A DNA stretch of 64,000 bases, taken from the NCBI GenBank assembly GCA_950097015.1, contig CATNEN010000005.1:4393501-4457500 (forward strand), written 5' to 3'. The notes under the pieces were generated by a model. That model was not told where the DNA came from and made no database searches. It worked only from the letters and a program-made list of their open reading frames with translations. The stretch is from Macrostomum hystrix (lineage: Eukaryota > Platyhelminthes > Macrostomidae). Positions 48,551-60,214 of the stretch are shown in pieces. Position numbers and translations under genes: made by a program. Each line of letters begins with the position of its first letter. The stretch's first letter is position 1.

Positions 48551-51525
48551 CAGCTTTTAATTAAGTCTCTACGACAGCATCCCGTTGTCAAAAAAATTTT
48601 GTACGTAAATTATACCTATAAATTTATATCAACTTTTAAATAGTTTTAGTTGAGTAGTAAGCACGTGCAATTGCTGAGGCAAACGTCCCTTTTGCAATTC
48701 AATCAACTTATTGTGTTTAATTGATTAAAGTGTTTAAAATGATTATTAACGAATATTTAGTTACACAAATATATTCCGAAATTTGAAGTCTATAGATTGC
48801 GCGATTTGCCGCTTACGAAAAAATGCTGATTTATGTAAAACACAGTAGTCTCGTTGATTTAATCAACGTTGAATTAGCGTGAAAATATTAAGCGTTAAAT
48901 TGCGCGCTTCGTGCTTGACAGGACCACGTGCTGAAAATTAATTATGGAAAGAGAGCCAATGATTCGCGTATTTAAATATTCAGAAGGCAAAAAGCAAGAA
49001 TCCGCAGAAAACATTAAATCAAGAATGTATTAGAACAGGAACGAAAATTAAAAAAACAAAAAACGAGCTGTGACGAAATTAGTGAAAAACTGCAGGATGA
49101 AATTGCAAAGGGGAAAAGAGCAAACAACAAATGAAGAATAGTACGAAAACTAGAAGAACAAAAAGAAAAAATAGGAGTTCAGAGTTTCTTTCAAGCTTCG
49201 ATGTGGGCGAGCATTCTTCACGCAAGGACCACTAGGAGTAGACTAGGAGTAGACTAGGCGTAGACTAGAAGTAGAGTAGGAGGAGTAGGAGCAGGAGACT
49301 CCTATAGTGGTCCTTTTGGCTTCTGAAAGAAGGAAGCGATTGATTCACATTATTTGAAAGTGCCAGCTGGACACATCGATAGTAAATGAAATGGACTCGC
49401 ATCGAGCATATTTTCTTTTCGCACTATGGTATAGTAGACGTTGCTGAGTGCTGAGTCAAATTTCAGGGCAACAATGTGTCGGCAAGGTATTTGTGGTACA
49501 ACAACTTTGCTCTTGTGAAATAAGAACAATAATAAAACAATTATATAAAACAAGAAATTTAAAAAGCACAAAAAAAGAAAAATTAGCAAAATCATTACCA
49601 AGGACCACAAGAAGAAGTCCATGAATAGAAGCAAGCAACTAAGTTCGCTAAGTCTAATCTGCTTTTAAAAAGTATAAATATTTTAACAAAAAATTCCCAA
49701 TTGGCATAATATTGCTTAGACGCAGACATAAAAAACTTTTATTTTGCTACAAAAAAATGAAAATAATTTTCTGTTTATATAACTAAAGTTTTTAGCTCAA
49801 TAATTTTTACTAGAAAATAGGACACGAACATATTTAATATTTTTATTTACCTGATGTTTGATGTCATTAATGTAAAAAAACTTAATAAGCTCAAACTCAA
49901 GGATGCGGGTATAATAATGTTTGCAATGGCTTTTGTACTTATTTATTCGGTCTGTTGTTATTTAAATTATACTGATGTGCAAATGTTTTGTGGAGAGTAT
50001 CATGTATAACTTTTTATACTAGCAATCAATCCAGCAGTTTTACATTTTTATGATATGTAAGCTATGTTAGAATTCTCAGGCAGCTCTGGTCTCAGCCACA
50101 GTATTCAATGTTTTAATTATAGTAATTAATTAAGCCTTTTTCTACATTCCTAAAGTACATATAGTAAATAGAAACTAGTATAAGTCTATTATTATAAGCA
50201 GACAAGTTTTTATTTTGTTTCTACTAAATGTACTTGTTGGCCATACTTTTTATAGTTTAATGCCTGACAATAAATAGCTAAATGTTTATTCTAACTTCTT
50301 ACATATTTATTAAGTGAATTTTTCAGAATTTATGAGTTCTAATTTTCTTAAAATACATAAAAAAATTGAATACGGATTATGTATGTATGTGCAGTAACTA
50401 ATTTACAACTTAAAAGTTTTAATTGATCTTGACTTTTTTGGTTTTAGTAAATATCATATTAGTTAGGGCAATATTTTATTGCTGGTCTATTTTTATAACT
50501 TTTGTTATGATTATAAACCTTATGACACTTGTTTAAATTTGGGGCCTATTGAATATATAGTAGACTAGATAAACAATGCTTTTTATAACACTATTATCTT
50601 TTAATATTTTATGCTATTGCTAAAATGCTACTTACTTAGCGAACTATAGCTATGTACTATACACATATAGCTAAATACACTAAATACATTAGTAAATCAT
50701 TGGCTTAATGACACTCATCACTATAATCAAATTCATATTTCATAACTTGATGGCTAACCCATAGGACTTTCATACTATTTGGTAGTTTATGCTGCCAATA
50801 CAGAGAAAATATAAAATTTTATTAGTGTTTAAGTTGTAAAAGCTAGGCTATATGTGGGCTATTACACTCTACTAATGAATGTACTCTAACTCTAGTAATA
50901 CTATTGAATTACTTATAGCTAGTTGGTTTGTCACATGTAAGAAAGGGATTTTTTAAAGGAAAGCCTTATTTAGCAACAAAAAGTGTTAATCTCTTTTAAG
51001 GAATAGAATAACTTAAAAAAGATTTTCATCTACTTATAACTGTAGCTGAATATTTTTTATAGATAAAATATTGTATTAAACTACTGTTTCCCTACCCATT
51101 TTTTGATAGAGATGGGGGGATAGTTGTTAAAAACCAAAATTAAAAAATATATGCTGAGTTGATATACAGTGATTCTAATGGCAATTAGCACAAAGTGTTA
51201 TCTTTATGACTATCCTAAACGATCAATAGGCCTATCATTATCTTTATTACATTAATATGAACTAAAAGTTCTGAGAATTTAAGTTTAATTAGTCACATTT
51301 TTATAACTTTGCTTAAACATTTATTAGTAACATAATAAACCCTAATAATGTCTCATTGTTCGACAAAAACAATGAAGTAGCATTTTAAATAAGAAATAAC
51401 AACATTAACCTAGTTTAATATTTTGTTCATCATTTTGGTTTTTTGACAAATTAATCAGCAATCTATACCATACTACTTGACCTGTAATATAAATTCACAA
51501 ATCTATTACATAACATCAGTGGTGA
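48551..51525. other. AT-rich intergenic region between the Mab-21 and HDAC genes
   Basis: About 3 kb of strongly AT-rich DNA, the most AT-rich part of the window. It has a short degenerate repeat of TAGACTAGGAG type at about 49225-49300. It probably holds the ankyrin-Mab-21 3' UTR (ATTAAA at 48724 is a possible signal) and HDAC 5' sequence. No coding homology is seen. Confidence 0.4.
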
Positions 51526-51846
51526 TTGTAAGGAGGTTGAGAGTGGAAAAGTGCTTTGCATCTGCCACAATGTCCCTGAGCTCAATTCTGCATTGAGACC
51601 ATATTCATTTAGGGCGCAGCTGAGGAAATGGCTTAGGGACTTACACCATTTATGCCCTTGAAGGCCAACTTCCAAGGAAGATAGAAATTTTTACACTGCC
51701 TGACAATAAGAAACTCAAGATAGATGTACACACATGTGTGTGTGTGTGTGTGTGTGTGCTCAGGAGACCTCGCTAGATGCGAGTCTGCTGTCACCAAATG
51801 GTGTGCCATTGCCCGCAGCTCTCCTGCAATAATAATTATTATTATT
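51526..51846 (+). mobile_element. tRNA-derived SINE, family A, plus orientation (diverged)
   Basis: An older copy: TTTAGGGCGCAGCTGAGGAAATG, GCCCTTGAAGGCCAAC, AGATGTACACACATGTGTG, a TG run, CATTGCCCGCAGCTCTCCTGC and an ATT tail ending 50 bp before the HDAC acceptor at 51896. Confidence 0.75.
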
Positions 51847-51904
51847 GACAAATGACAATTGTATACATGCATGTACACTGTCTTTTACTGTTTCAGGAGA
51901 AGCT

Positions 51905-53137
51905 ATGAATTCTCTACCACCGGATGATTTGCAGTTCGCGACCAATTCAAATAGCATCAGCGGCCCCACTGGTGCCACCGCTGCATCGGCTGCTGCTGCT
52001 GCTGTTGCTGGCCAACCGATAACTGGCAGCGTACTTTATCAGCAGCATGCTTTGAATCCATTTGCTAGCATTCATTTTGTTGAGCAGCAAAGATTTCGAC
52101 CGCCTATGCTGCCTAGACAAAACAGCTTTGACGAGCCTGCTATGACAACAGCATCGTCAGTGGCGTCGGCTTCTGGCACTTCTGGCACTGGGCCAGGTCC
52201 TTCGGCCGTGCCAACCCCAATTTCGCATCAGCAAGTGAAACAGCGCCTTCAAGAAGTACTGCTAAATAAGCAGAGAATTCGTGAGCAGTCAAACTCCCCA
52301 CCTGAGTGGGCCTCGCCCCAGAGCAGCTTTGAATCGGCCGGATCGCCGCCGCCAAATCGATGGCAGGTAATGAAAAGGCGAAATGAAAATTGCCTTGTGC
52401 TTGAGCAAAGATCTAATAGTTTCGTAGTTGGTTGATAAATATACCTATACCCATCGGTAAAAAATGATAGGAACTGCACTCATAGTCGAATGATAATGAG
52501 ATGCCATACCCACAGTTTCATGATTGGTTCAATGGTGGCGAGATCCCATACCCACAGTTTCATGATTGGTTCAATGGTGGCGAGATCCTATACCCACAGT
52601 TTTATGATTGGTTCAATAATGGTGAGATCCCATACCCACTGTTTTATGATTGGTTCAATAATGGTGAGATCCCATACCCACAGTTTCATGTTAGCTCAGC
52701 TATGGTAAGATCCCGTGTTCAGATCCCAAATGCCAGGTGAAAGGTAACATCGGGCATTCTGATCCCTGACTTCAACAGGCCCAGCACACATTTCCATTGC
52801 CTGCCGGTTCGCCCCTTCAAAAGGACGATTATCCCCTGCGCAAGACCAGCTCGGAGCCGAATCTGAAAGTTCGGGCAGCCGCTCTCAGACTGCAGCATCT
52901 GCATCATCATCATCACAATCGTAGCCAGCAGCATCCGCATCCGCATCATCACCCAGCGCCGCAGCATCAGCAGCATCATCACCATCATCATCAGCGAGGT
53001 ACGGGTGTACTTGACCGGCCTACTAAACGAAGAATACGTTACTTCTTAGAGCGAGGCGGCAGCAGTGGCGGCAGCAGCAGCGGCGGCGGCAGCATTGATC
53101 AGCAGCAACAGCAGCATCAGCATCATGCCCAAATAGT

Positions 53138-53171
<34 letters not shown>

Positions 53172-56100
53172 CACGCATCTCTGCCTAACCTAGCTGGAAT
53201 TGGTTTATTTGCCGCCGCTGCCGCAGCAGCAGCAGCAGCTTCCGCAGCGTCAAAGAATAGATTCGGCCTGACACCCGGAATTCCAATTGTTGCTTGCCCG
53301 TCCTCCGGTTTAGCCGCAGCAGCAGCCGCAGCCGTCTCTGGCCTGTGCAGACCGGCGGATTCGTTGCCGAAACGTCGGGCAGCTCAGGAGAAGCAATTAA
53401 GCAGGACTAGATCAGCGCCTTTGCCAATGCTACTGCCGCAGACATCTGTCCAACAGCAACAGCAGCAGCAACAGCAGCAGCAACAGCAGCAGCAATCGCA
53501 GCTAAAGACAATGTCAGCAGCTGTTAAAGCTCAGTTAAGAAATAAAGTCTTGCATCGAGCCGGTTCTGCCGACGATGCAACTTCGATGAGTGCCGTGTCC
53601 GAGTCAGGAACAGCGACACTAACGTCTGTTTCTTCTACTGGAGCAACTGCCGCTGCTGCTGCCAATGCTTCTAGCAATATTGATTCAATCGATTCAGCTT
53701 CGGCGCTAATACGCGAAGAGGCCGAAGACGAATTAGCTGATGTTGATAGCGACGAAAAAGATTTGAAAATTGCCCGCGCCCAGTCTATTAGACCTGGCGA
53801 CAGTGTAGGAGTTTGCGGCACTGCGCTAGCCTACGACGAAGGCATGCTGGCCCACCGGTGCATGTGCAACCAGAGCGGCCTACATCCGGAGAATCCATTC
53901 CGATTGGAGCTGGTCTGGCAAAGGCTGCTTGAATGCGGCTTAGCTGCTAGGTGTCTGCGATTTAGGTTGGTTATTCTTGTTCTTTATTAGTAAAAAGGTA
54001 AAAGGCTGGAGTAACTATATGTTACTTTAGCATAGAAAATGCCTCGTCATGTAGCTAGGAAACTTTTTTCCTAGTTTCCTAGTAAAATATGTAAACTTAT
54101 GGGTCTGATTTTTATTTAATTTAGTCAGAAGACTGTGATTTAGTTCAGTCAGGCTGTGATTTAGTTCAGTCAGACTGTGATTTAGTTCAGTCAGACTGTG
54201 ATTTAGTTCAGTCAGGCTGTGATTTAGTTCAGTCAGGCTGTGATTTAGTTCAGTCAGACTGTGATTTAGTTCAGTCAGACTGTGATTTAGTTCAGTCAGA
54301 CTGTGATTTAGTTCAGTCAGACTGTGATTTAGTTCAGTCAGACTGTGATTTAGTTCAGTCAGACTGTGATTTAGTTCAGTCAGGCTGTGATTTAGTTCAG
54401 TCAGACCATCTCTAAACTCCTTGCAGATCTCGCAAAGCCACCATCGAGGAGCTGCGGCTCTGCCATGATGAGATGTACAGCGTGCTGCACGCCACCCAGC
54501 CATCGCAGCGGACAAGACTGGACCCAGCTCTTTTGTTGAACTTTAAATTCGCTCAACTGCCCTGTGGCGGATTCGGTGTAGACACGGACACAGTCTGGAT
54601 CGAAGGCGGCACAGCCCAAGCCTGTCGACTGGCTGTTGGAGTCTTGCTAGAATTGTGTCAGCGCATTGCTTTGGGAGATTGTCGAAATGGTCTGGCTCTA
54701 ATTAGGCCGCCTGGTCATCATGCAGAGCATTCTCAGGTGGGGATTTCGCGCACCTTTCTACCTGGACTTTTAAAATGGATTTCGATGCTTTTATAATAAT
54801 GATATTTTAAATGCTTTTTTAATGAGGGTGAGTGGCAGAGTGGTTAACGCGCTTGCCTCTCGCACCAAGGTCCCTGAGCTCGATTCCGCGTCGAGGCCAC
54901 ATTAAATTGTGGCGGAGCCGCGGAGAGAAGGCTTTGGGGGCTTGTCGTGCAATTTACGCCCTTGAGGGCCAACCTCCAAGGCACAGTGAGAGTGTACACT
55001 GCCTGACGATGAGAAAGTCATGGCAGATGTACACACCTGTGTGAGCCTGGGTACGATATCTGTGTGCGTGTGTGCTCAGGAGTCCGCGAAACGGGCAGAA
55101 TGGACTCCTCGCTGGCTGCGGGTCTAGTGTCTCCAAATGATGTGCCATTGCCCGCAGCCCTCCTGCAATTATTACTAATATATTAGTGATGAATTTTTAA
55201 TCTAATAATGAGGATATTTTAAACAGTTTTTGAAGTCATAAACAAGGACTTTTTTAAGTCGCTTTCAAAGTTTTCGATGAGAACTTTTCGAGTGATATTT
55301 TAGTCCATGGATGAGGATATTTCGAATGGCATATTCGAACAGTCTTGCATCCGCAGTCCCTTCGCTCGCATATCCCCATCTCCAGGCCATGGGATTCTGT
55401 TACTTCAATTCGGTAGCCATCGCTGCTCGCAGTCTCATTCGGTCAGGTCAAGCGGCCAGAGTTTGCATTGTTGATTGGGATGTTCACCATGGCAACGGTA
55501 CACAATCGGTGTTCTATTCGGATCCTAACGTGCTCTACATATCGCTGCATCGGTACGACGGTGGAGCGTTCTTTCCAGGCTCCGGAGCTCTGGATGAGGT
55601 TGGCGAAGGTCCCGGATTGGGCACCAATATCAACATACCGTGGTCTGGCCAGGTAAGCTCTCGTTTTTCTGCTTCCATTTTGCACTTCTTGAGTGTTTTT
55701 GTTTTATTTGAGTTTCGACTTCTGTAGAGCAACTGGTTTGTTCTGAGTTTCGGGTTTTCAGAGTTTCGGGTTTTCAGACTTTCGGGTTTTCAGACTTTTA
55801 AGTCATTCAGACTTTCGGGTTTTTCAGACTTTTAAGTCATTCAGACTTTCGGGTTTTTCAGAGTTTCGGGTTTTCAGACTTTCGGGTTTTTCAGAGTTTC
55901 GGTTTTTCAGAGTTTCGGGTTTTTCAGACTTTTAAGTCATTCAGACTTTCGGGTTTTTCAGACTTTTAAGTCATTCAGACTTTCGGGTTTTTCAGAGTTT
56001 CGGGTTTTCAGACTTTCGGGTTTTTCAGAGTTTCGGTTTTTCAGAGTTTCGGGTTTTTCAGACTTTTAAGTCATTCAGACTTTCGGGTTTTTCAGACTTT

Positions 56101-58978
56101 TAAGTCATTCAGACTTTCGGGTTTTTCAGAGTTTCGGGTTTTCAGACTTTCGGGTTTTCAGACTTTCGGGTTTTTCAGAGTTTCGGGTTTTTCAGACTTT
56201 TAAGTCATTCAGACTTTCGGGTTTTTCAGACTTTTAAGTCATTCAGACTTTCGGGTTTTTCAGAGTTTCGGGTTTTCAGACTTTCGGGTTTTTCAGAGTT
56301 TCGGTTTTTCAGAGTTTCGGGTTTTTCAGACTTTTAAGTCATTCAGACTTTCGGGTTTTTCAGACTTTTAAGTCATTCAGACTTTCGGGTTTTTCAGAGT
56401 TTCGGGTTTTCAGACTTTCGGGTTTTCAGACTTTCGGGTTTTTCAGAGTTTCGGGTTTTTCAGACTTTTAAGTCATTCAGACTTTCGGGTGTTTTAAGAG
56501 TTGTGGATTTGTTGGGTTTGAAGTGTTTTGTGATTTTGAAACGATAAGTTTTTCCAGTTATGTATTTGTGTCACCAGTTTTTGCCACGTTTTATCATTTG
56601 GAAATTTTTCCTTAAATAAAAAAAGCATAAGCTGCCAGACTCTCTTAGTTGCCAAGGTGTGCTTAGAGAATTCGTGACAGCTGTGATTTTCTGTACGAAT
56701 CGGAATTTTTTTATTATTTTTTCTTTATTCTAGAAGTGCCTTTGTACTTTGATTCCGTCTCCTAGTGACACGAACGAAGCGGGTCTTATCTTTGAGTTTG
56801 AATTTTTTTTCTGCCATAAATGGCTATAGTGGAATAGGATATGATGAGAGTAAAGACTTATCGGGGATAAATATTGATTGGTAGGGACAAAAAAGTCAGA
56901 AATTTTTTTATATCTGTCGGATAATATAAAGTATGGAATAAATCTATGACATGTCATTGGCTTAAATAGAACATAAAGTGCTTTATCAAATTGTGTCTGG
57001 ATACTAATGGAGGCTAAAATGAATGGTAAAGCAGAAAGGTTTTCATATTTGATGCACATTAAAATGTGCGAGAGACAGGTTTTCTCGGGGAGTGCGTAAA
57101 TTGTCGCTTTATCTGTATTTATCTGTCGGCCTGTCTGTTTATCTTTCTGTCTCTCACTGTATGACTCGCACCCTCTGTCTGTCTCTCTATCTGTTTCTCA
57201 CTGTCTGTCTCTCTCACTGTCTGTCTCTCTCACTGTCTGTCTCTCTCACTGTCTGTCTCTCTCACTGTCTGTCTCCCTCAGTCTGTCTCTCTCACTGTCT
57301 GTCTCTCACTGTCTGTCTCTATGTCTCTCTATCTGTTTCTCACTGTCTGTCTCTCTCACTGTCTGTCTCTCTCACTGTCTGTCTCTCTCACTGTCTGTCT
57401 ATCTCACTGTCTGTCTCTCTCACTGTCTGTCTCTCTCACTGTCTGTCTCTCTCACTGTCTGTCTCTCTCACTGTCTGTCTCTCTCACTGTCTGTCTCTAT
57501 GTCTCTCTATCTGTTTCTCACGGTCTGTCTCTATGTCTCTCTATCTGTTTCTCACTGTCTATCTCTCTCACTGTCTGTCTCTCTCACTGTCTGTCTCTCT
57601 CACTGTCTGTCTCTCACTGTCTGTCTCTCACTGTCTGTCTCTCTCACTGTCTGTCTCTCTCACTGTCTGTCTCTCACTGTCTGTCTCTCACTGTCTGTCT
57701 CTCTCACTGTCTGTCTCTATGTCTCTCTATCTGTTTCTCACTGTCTGTCTCTAGGTCTCTCTATCTGTTTCTCACTGTCTGTCTCTCTCACTGTCTGTCT
57801 CTCTCACTGTCTGTCTCTCTCACTGTCTGTCTCTCACTGTCTGTCTCTCACTGTCTGTCTCTCTCACTGTCTGTCTCTATGTCTCTCTATCTGTTTCTCA
57901 CTGTCTGTCTCTAGGTCTCTCTATCTGTTTCTCACTGTCTGTCTCTGTTTCTCACTGTCTGTCTCTCTTATAATTCTCTTTTATTATTTGCAGGTGTGCT
58001 GCGGGCAATGGCACACAATTTGGAGACACTAGACTCGCAGCCAGCGAGGAGGCAATTCTGCCCGTTTCGCTGACTCCTGAGCACATACGCTCACAGATAT
58101 CGTACCCAGGCTCACACAGGTGTGTACATCTGCCATGACTTTCTCATCGTCAGGCAGTGTACACTTAACTGTGCCTTAGAGGTTGGCCCTCAAGGGCGTA
58201 AATTGCACGACAAGCCCCCAAAGCCTTCTCTCCGCGGCTGCGCCCCAAATGAATGTGGCCTCGCCGTGGAATCGAGCTCAGGGACCGTGGTGCGAGAGGC
58301 GAACGCGATAAACGCTCTGCCACCGACCCCTGTCTGCCAGTCTGTCTCTCCAGTCTGTCTCCCACTGCCTGTCTCTAATTGTCAGTTTGTCTCACTGTCC
58401 CCTTATTGTCTGTCTTTCTATTTATTTTTGTGTCAGTCTCACAGCCAGTCTCCCACATCCGCAACATGGATCCCGACCGTCCGCAGGTGATGGGAGACGC
58501 TGAATACCTGGCTGCATTTCGAGCCATCGTGTTGCCAGTGGTGTCCCAGTACGCGCCCAATCTGGTGATTGTGTCCGCCGGCTTTGACGCAGCCAGGGGG
58601 CATCCGTCAAATCTAGGCGGCTACTGCCTATCGCCTGAAGGCTTCGCCCAGCTGACGGCTCAGCTATTGTCCGCCAGTCCCGGCGGTCGAGTTGTTCTCG
58701 CCCTAGAAGGCGGCTACGATTTGGCTACGCTGCCTAGCTGCGTTGAAGCTTGTCTGCGTGTACTTTTAGGCGAACCGGCGCCCCAACTGTCAGACGCCGA
58801 ACGTCTTCGCCGACCAAATGCCGATGCTGTTGAACTGATTCATCACGTGCTACGTGTTCAACGCCCGTACTGGGGCTCTTGTCTCGGCCTCGCTCCAGCT
58901 GCCAACACGGTTGACATGAGTGTTGAAGAGGCCACCCAGCGACTGCACGCTTTGAGCTTTGCCGGGTTTGCTGAGTAG
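51905..58978 (+). CDS. HDAC4: class IIa histone deacetylase (HDAC4/5/7/9 family), 5 coding exons seen
   Basis: Exons 51905-52366, 52779-53965, 54427-54736, 55386-55652 and 58445-58978 join in frame to 919 residues plus TAG. An acceptor at 51896 just before the ATG implies an upstream, probably non-coding, exon. The N-terminal regulatory part has a MEF2-binding helix ([15 protein letters not shown], about 52228-52275) and three 14-3-3-type sites: [10 protein letters not shown] (about 52839), [10 protein letters not shown] (about 53400) and RAQSIRP (about 53776). Long His, Gln and Ala runs separate them. The catalytic domain starts at GTALAYD, with class IIa structural zinc residues (HRCMCN, then PCGGFGVD). 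It continues through RPPGHHAE (54716-54721), zinc ligands in [10 protein letters not shown] (55479-55487) and SAGFDAARG (58586-58588), and ALEGGYDL. The family shuttles between nucleus and cytoplasm and represses MEF2 targets. Position 58715-58717 codes Tyr where vertebrate class IIa enzymes have His. The acceptor of the last exon could instead be 58487. Confidence 0.95.
52498..52715. repeat. 42-bp minisatellite in an HDAC intron
   Basis: Five copies of a 42-bp unit made of CCCATACCCACAGTTTCATG, ATTGGTTCAATGGTGGCGAG and AT. It lies in the intron before the 14-3-3-site exon. Confidence 0.93.
54130..54406. repeat. 21-bp minisatellite in an HDAC intron
   Basis: About 13 copies of TGTGATTTAGTTCAGTCAGA plus C (or GGC), ending about 20 bp before the acceptor of the exon at 54427. 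Confidence 0.95.
54825..55184 (+). mobile_element. tRNA-derived SINE, family A, plus orientation (near full length)
   Basis: Head GTGGCAGAGTGGTTAACGCG with a GAGCTCGATTCC B box, the full body, GGCTGCGGGTCTAGTGTC, and an ATT-rich tail. It is in the HDAC intron between the PGHHAE exon and the DWDVHH exon. Confidence 0.85.
55745..56490. repeat. nested minisatellite TTTCGGGTTTTTCAGA in an HDAC intron
   Basis: Basic units TTCAGACTTTCGGGTTTT, TTCAGAGTTTCGGGTTTT and CAGACTTTTAAGTCATT are combined into a higher-order block of about 135 bp. That block repeats about four to five times, with GACTTTTAAGTCATTCAGAC doublets marking it at about 55920, 56060, 56195 and 56330. Confidence 0.92.
56491..57105. 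other. unique part of an HDAC intron
   Basis: AT-rich, no gene recognised. Confidence 0.45.
57106..57975. repeat. CTGTCTCTCTCA minisatellite in an HDAC intron
   Basis: Units CACTGTCTGTCTCTCT (16 bp) and CACTGTCTGTCTCT (14 bp), with inserted ATGTCTCTCTATCTGTTT blocks that recur in order, giving a higher-order pattern. Pyrimidine-rich on the plus strand. Confidence 0.92.
57994..58332 (-). mobile_element. tRNA-derived SINE, family A, minus orientation
   Basis: A reverse, near-complete copy from GCTGCGGGCAATGGCACAC to the tRNA-like head (GCTCTGCCACCGACCCC). Same HDAC gene as the plus copy at 54825-55184, so the two are inverted in the pre-mRNA. Confidence 0.83.
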
Positions 58979-60214
58979 TCGGGATAGATTGTATCTCTGT
59001 GCGTTTTTTATCTTTTCTTATTTGATTATAAATGTCTCTGGGGCTAGGGCTTAGATTGTGCATCGTCTGGAGCGAAGGGGTGCGCAAAGTTACCTTGTTG
59101 TAGTCTAACTATAAGTCTGATAAACTATGGCGGAACGTACAGATAAATAAGATACGGGAGAGATAAGATAGGGGATAGATAATACATTGGAGAGAGATTG
59201 GAGAGACAGGGGAGAGATGAGACATTGGAAAGATAAGATAGGGGAGAGATTAGACAGGAGATATTTGGCAGGTTAAAGTTGAGATATGGTAGGAAGGAAA
59301 AAGATGGGAGTTCATCTGGCTGATCCCAAATTAGGATTTTGCCGACCCCTGTTAGGTTCCTCTCTAATTGCTGACATTCTGGTCTCTACCAGAAGACAAT
59401 GCCCCATAACTAGTATATTTATTAACCCGTTTTTCTTTGCATTTATCAGCTTGAATTATAATATAATTTGCGCTGTTTATGTCTTGATTCTTCTTTTAGT
59501 TTAAAATAGTGAACTCTCGTTATAATATAGAAATCTATGAAATATGCTCTCTTGTGATTCATTTTACTGTAGTACTTATCAGTACCAATCGATATTTAAT
59601 TAGCGTTAGTTTTTAAATGAATCATTTTATATTTAGTTTCTAGGTAACCAACTATGCTGACTTGTCTTTTTGGCTTTTGTTGCTTCTGCTTTTTTGTTCA
59701 TGTTTATAATAGATATTTTGCATATTTGCTGCTTTTAAATATAACTTTTATGTTGAATTGTTGCATGTATTTTAATGGCTTAATTGTAATGTGTAAGAAA
59801 TGTTTGATAACATTATCTATCATATCCTTGACGCTGAGTTTAACTATTTGACTATATTCGCGTGCTTTTTCTACTTTTTTCTATTTATGTACTGACTGTC
59901 GAACTATTAAGCACTTCTCTGTGATGAATTTTTGCCTTAGTTTTTGATAATTATTTAATTTTCTAAACGTCCTCTGATTACTAGCAGTGTTTTATTTAAA
60001 TTGGTTAACTATTTGATTACTTTTTTGTAGGCAGTCAAAAATGGAAGCAGTTTAGCCGTCTTTATAGTTGTTTTGTTTACTTTTGCACTTCCTCACCTTA
60101 ACTGTTCGCAGCTGTCATAAAAAACGCTATTTGTATTTCCTTATCAATAGTTATTTATTGTAAACTGCAATCACATTATCCATTTTCGGAATTCTATTGT
60201 ACACTAAGCTCTAT
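58979..60214. other. HDAC 3' flank, AT-rich
   Basis: Probably contains the HDAC 3' UTR, but no canonical AATAAA lies close to the stop. A small purine-rich repeat (GGAGAGAT, about 59150-59260) is present. No other gene seen. Confidence 0.4.
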
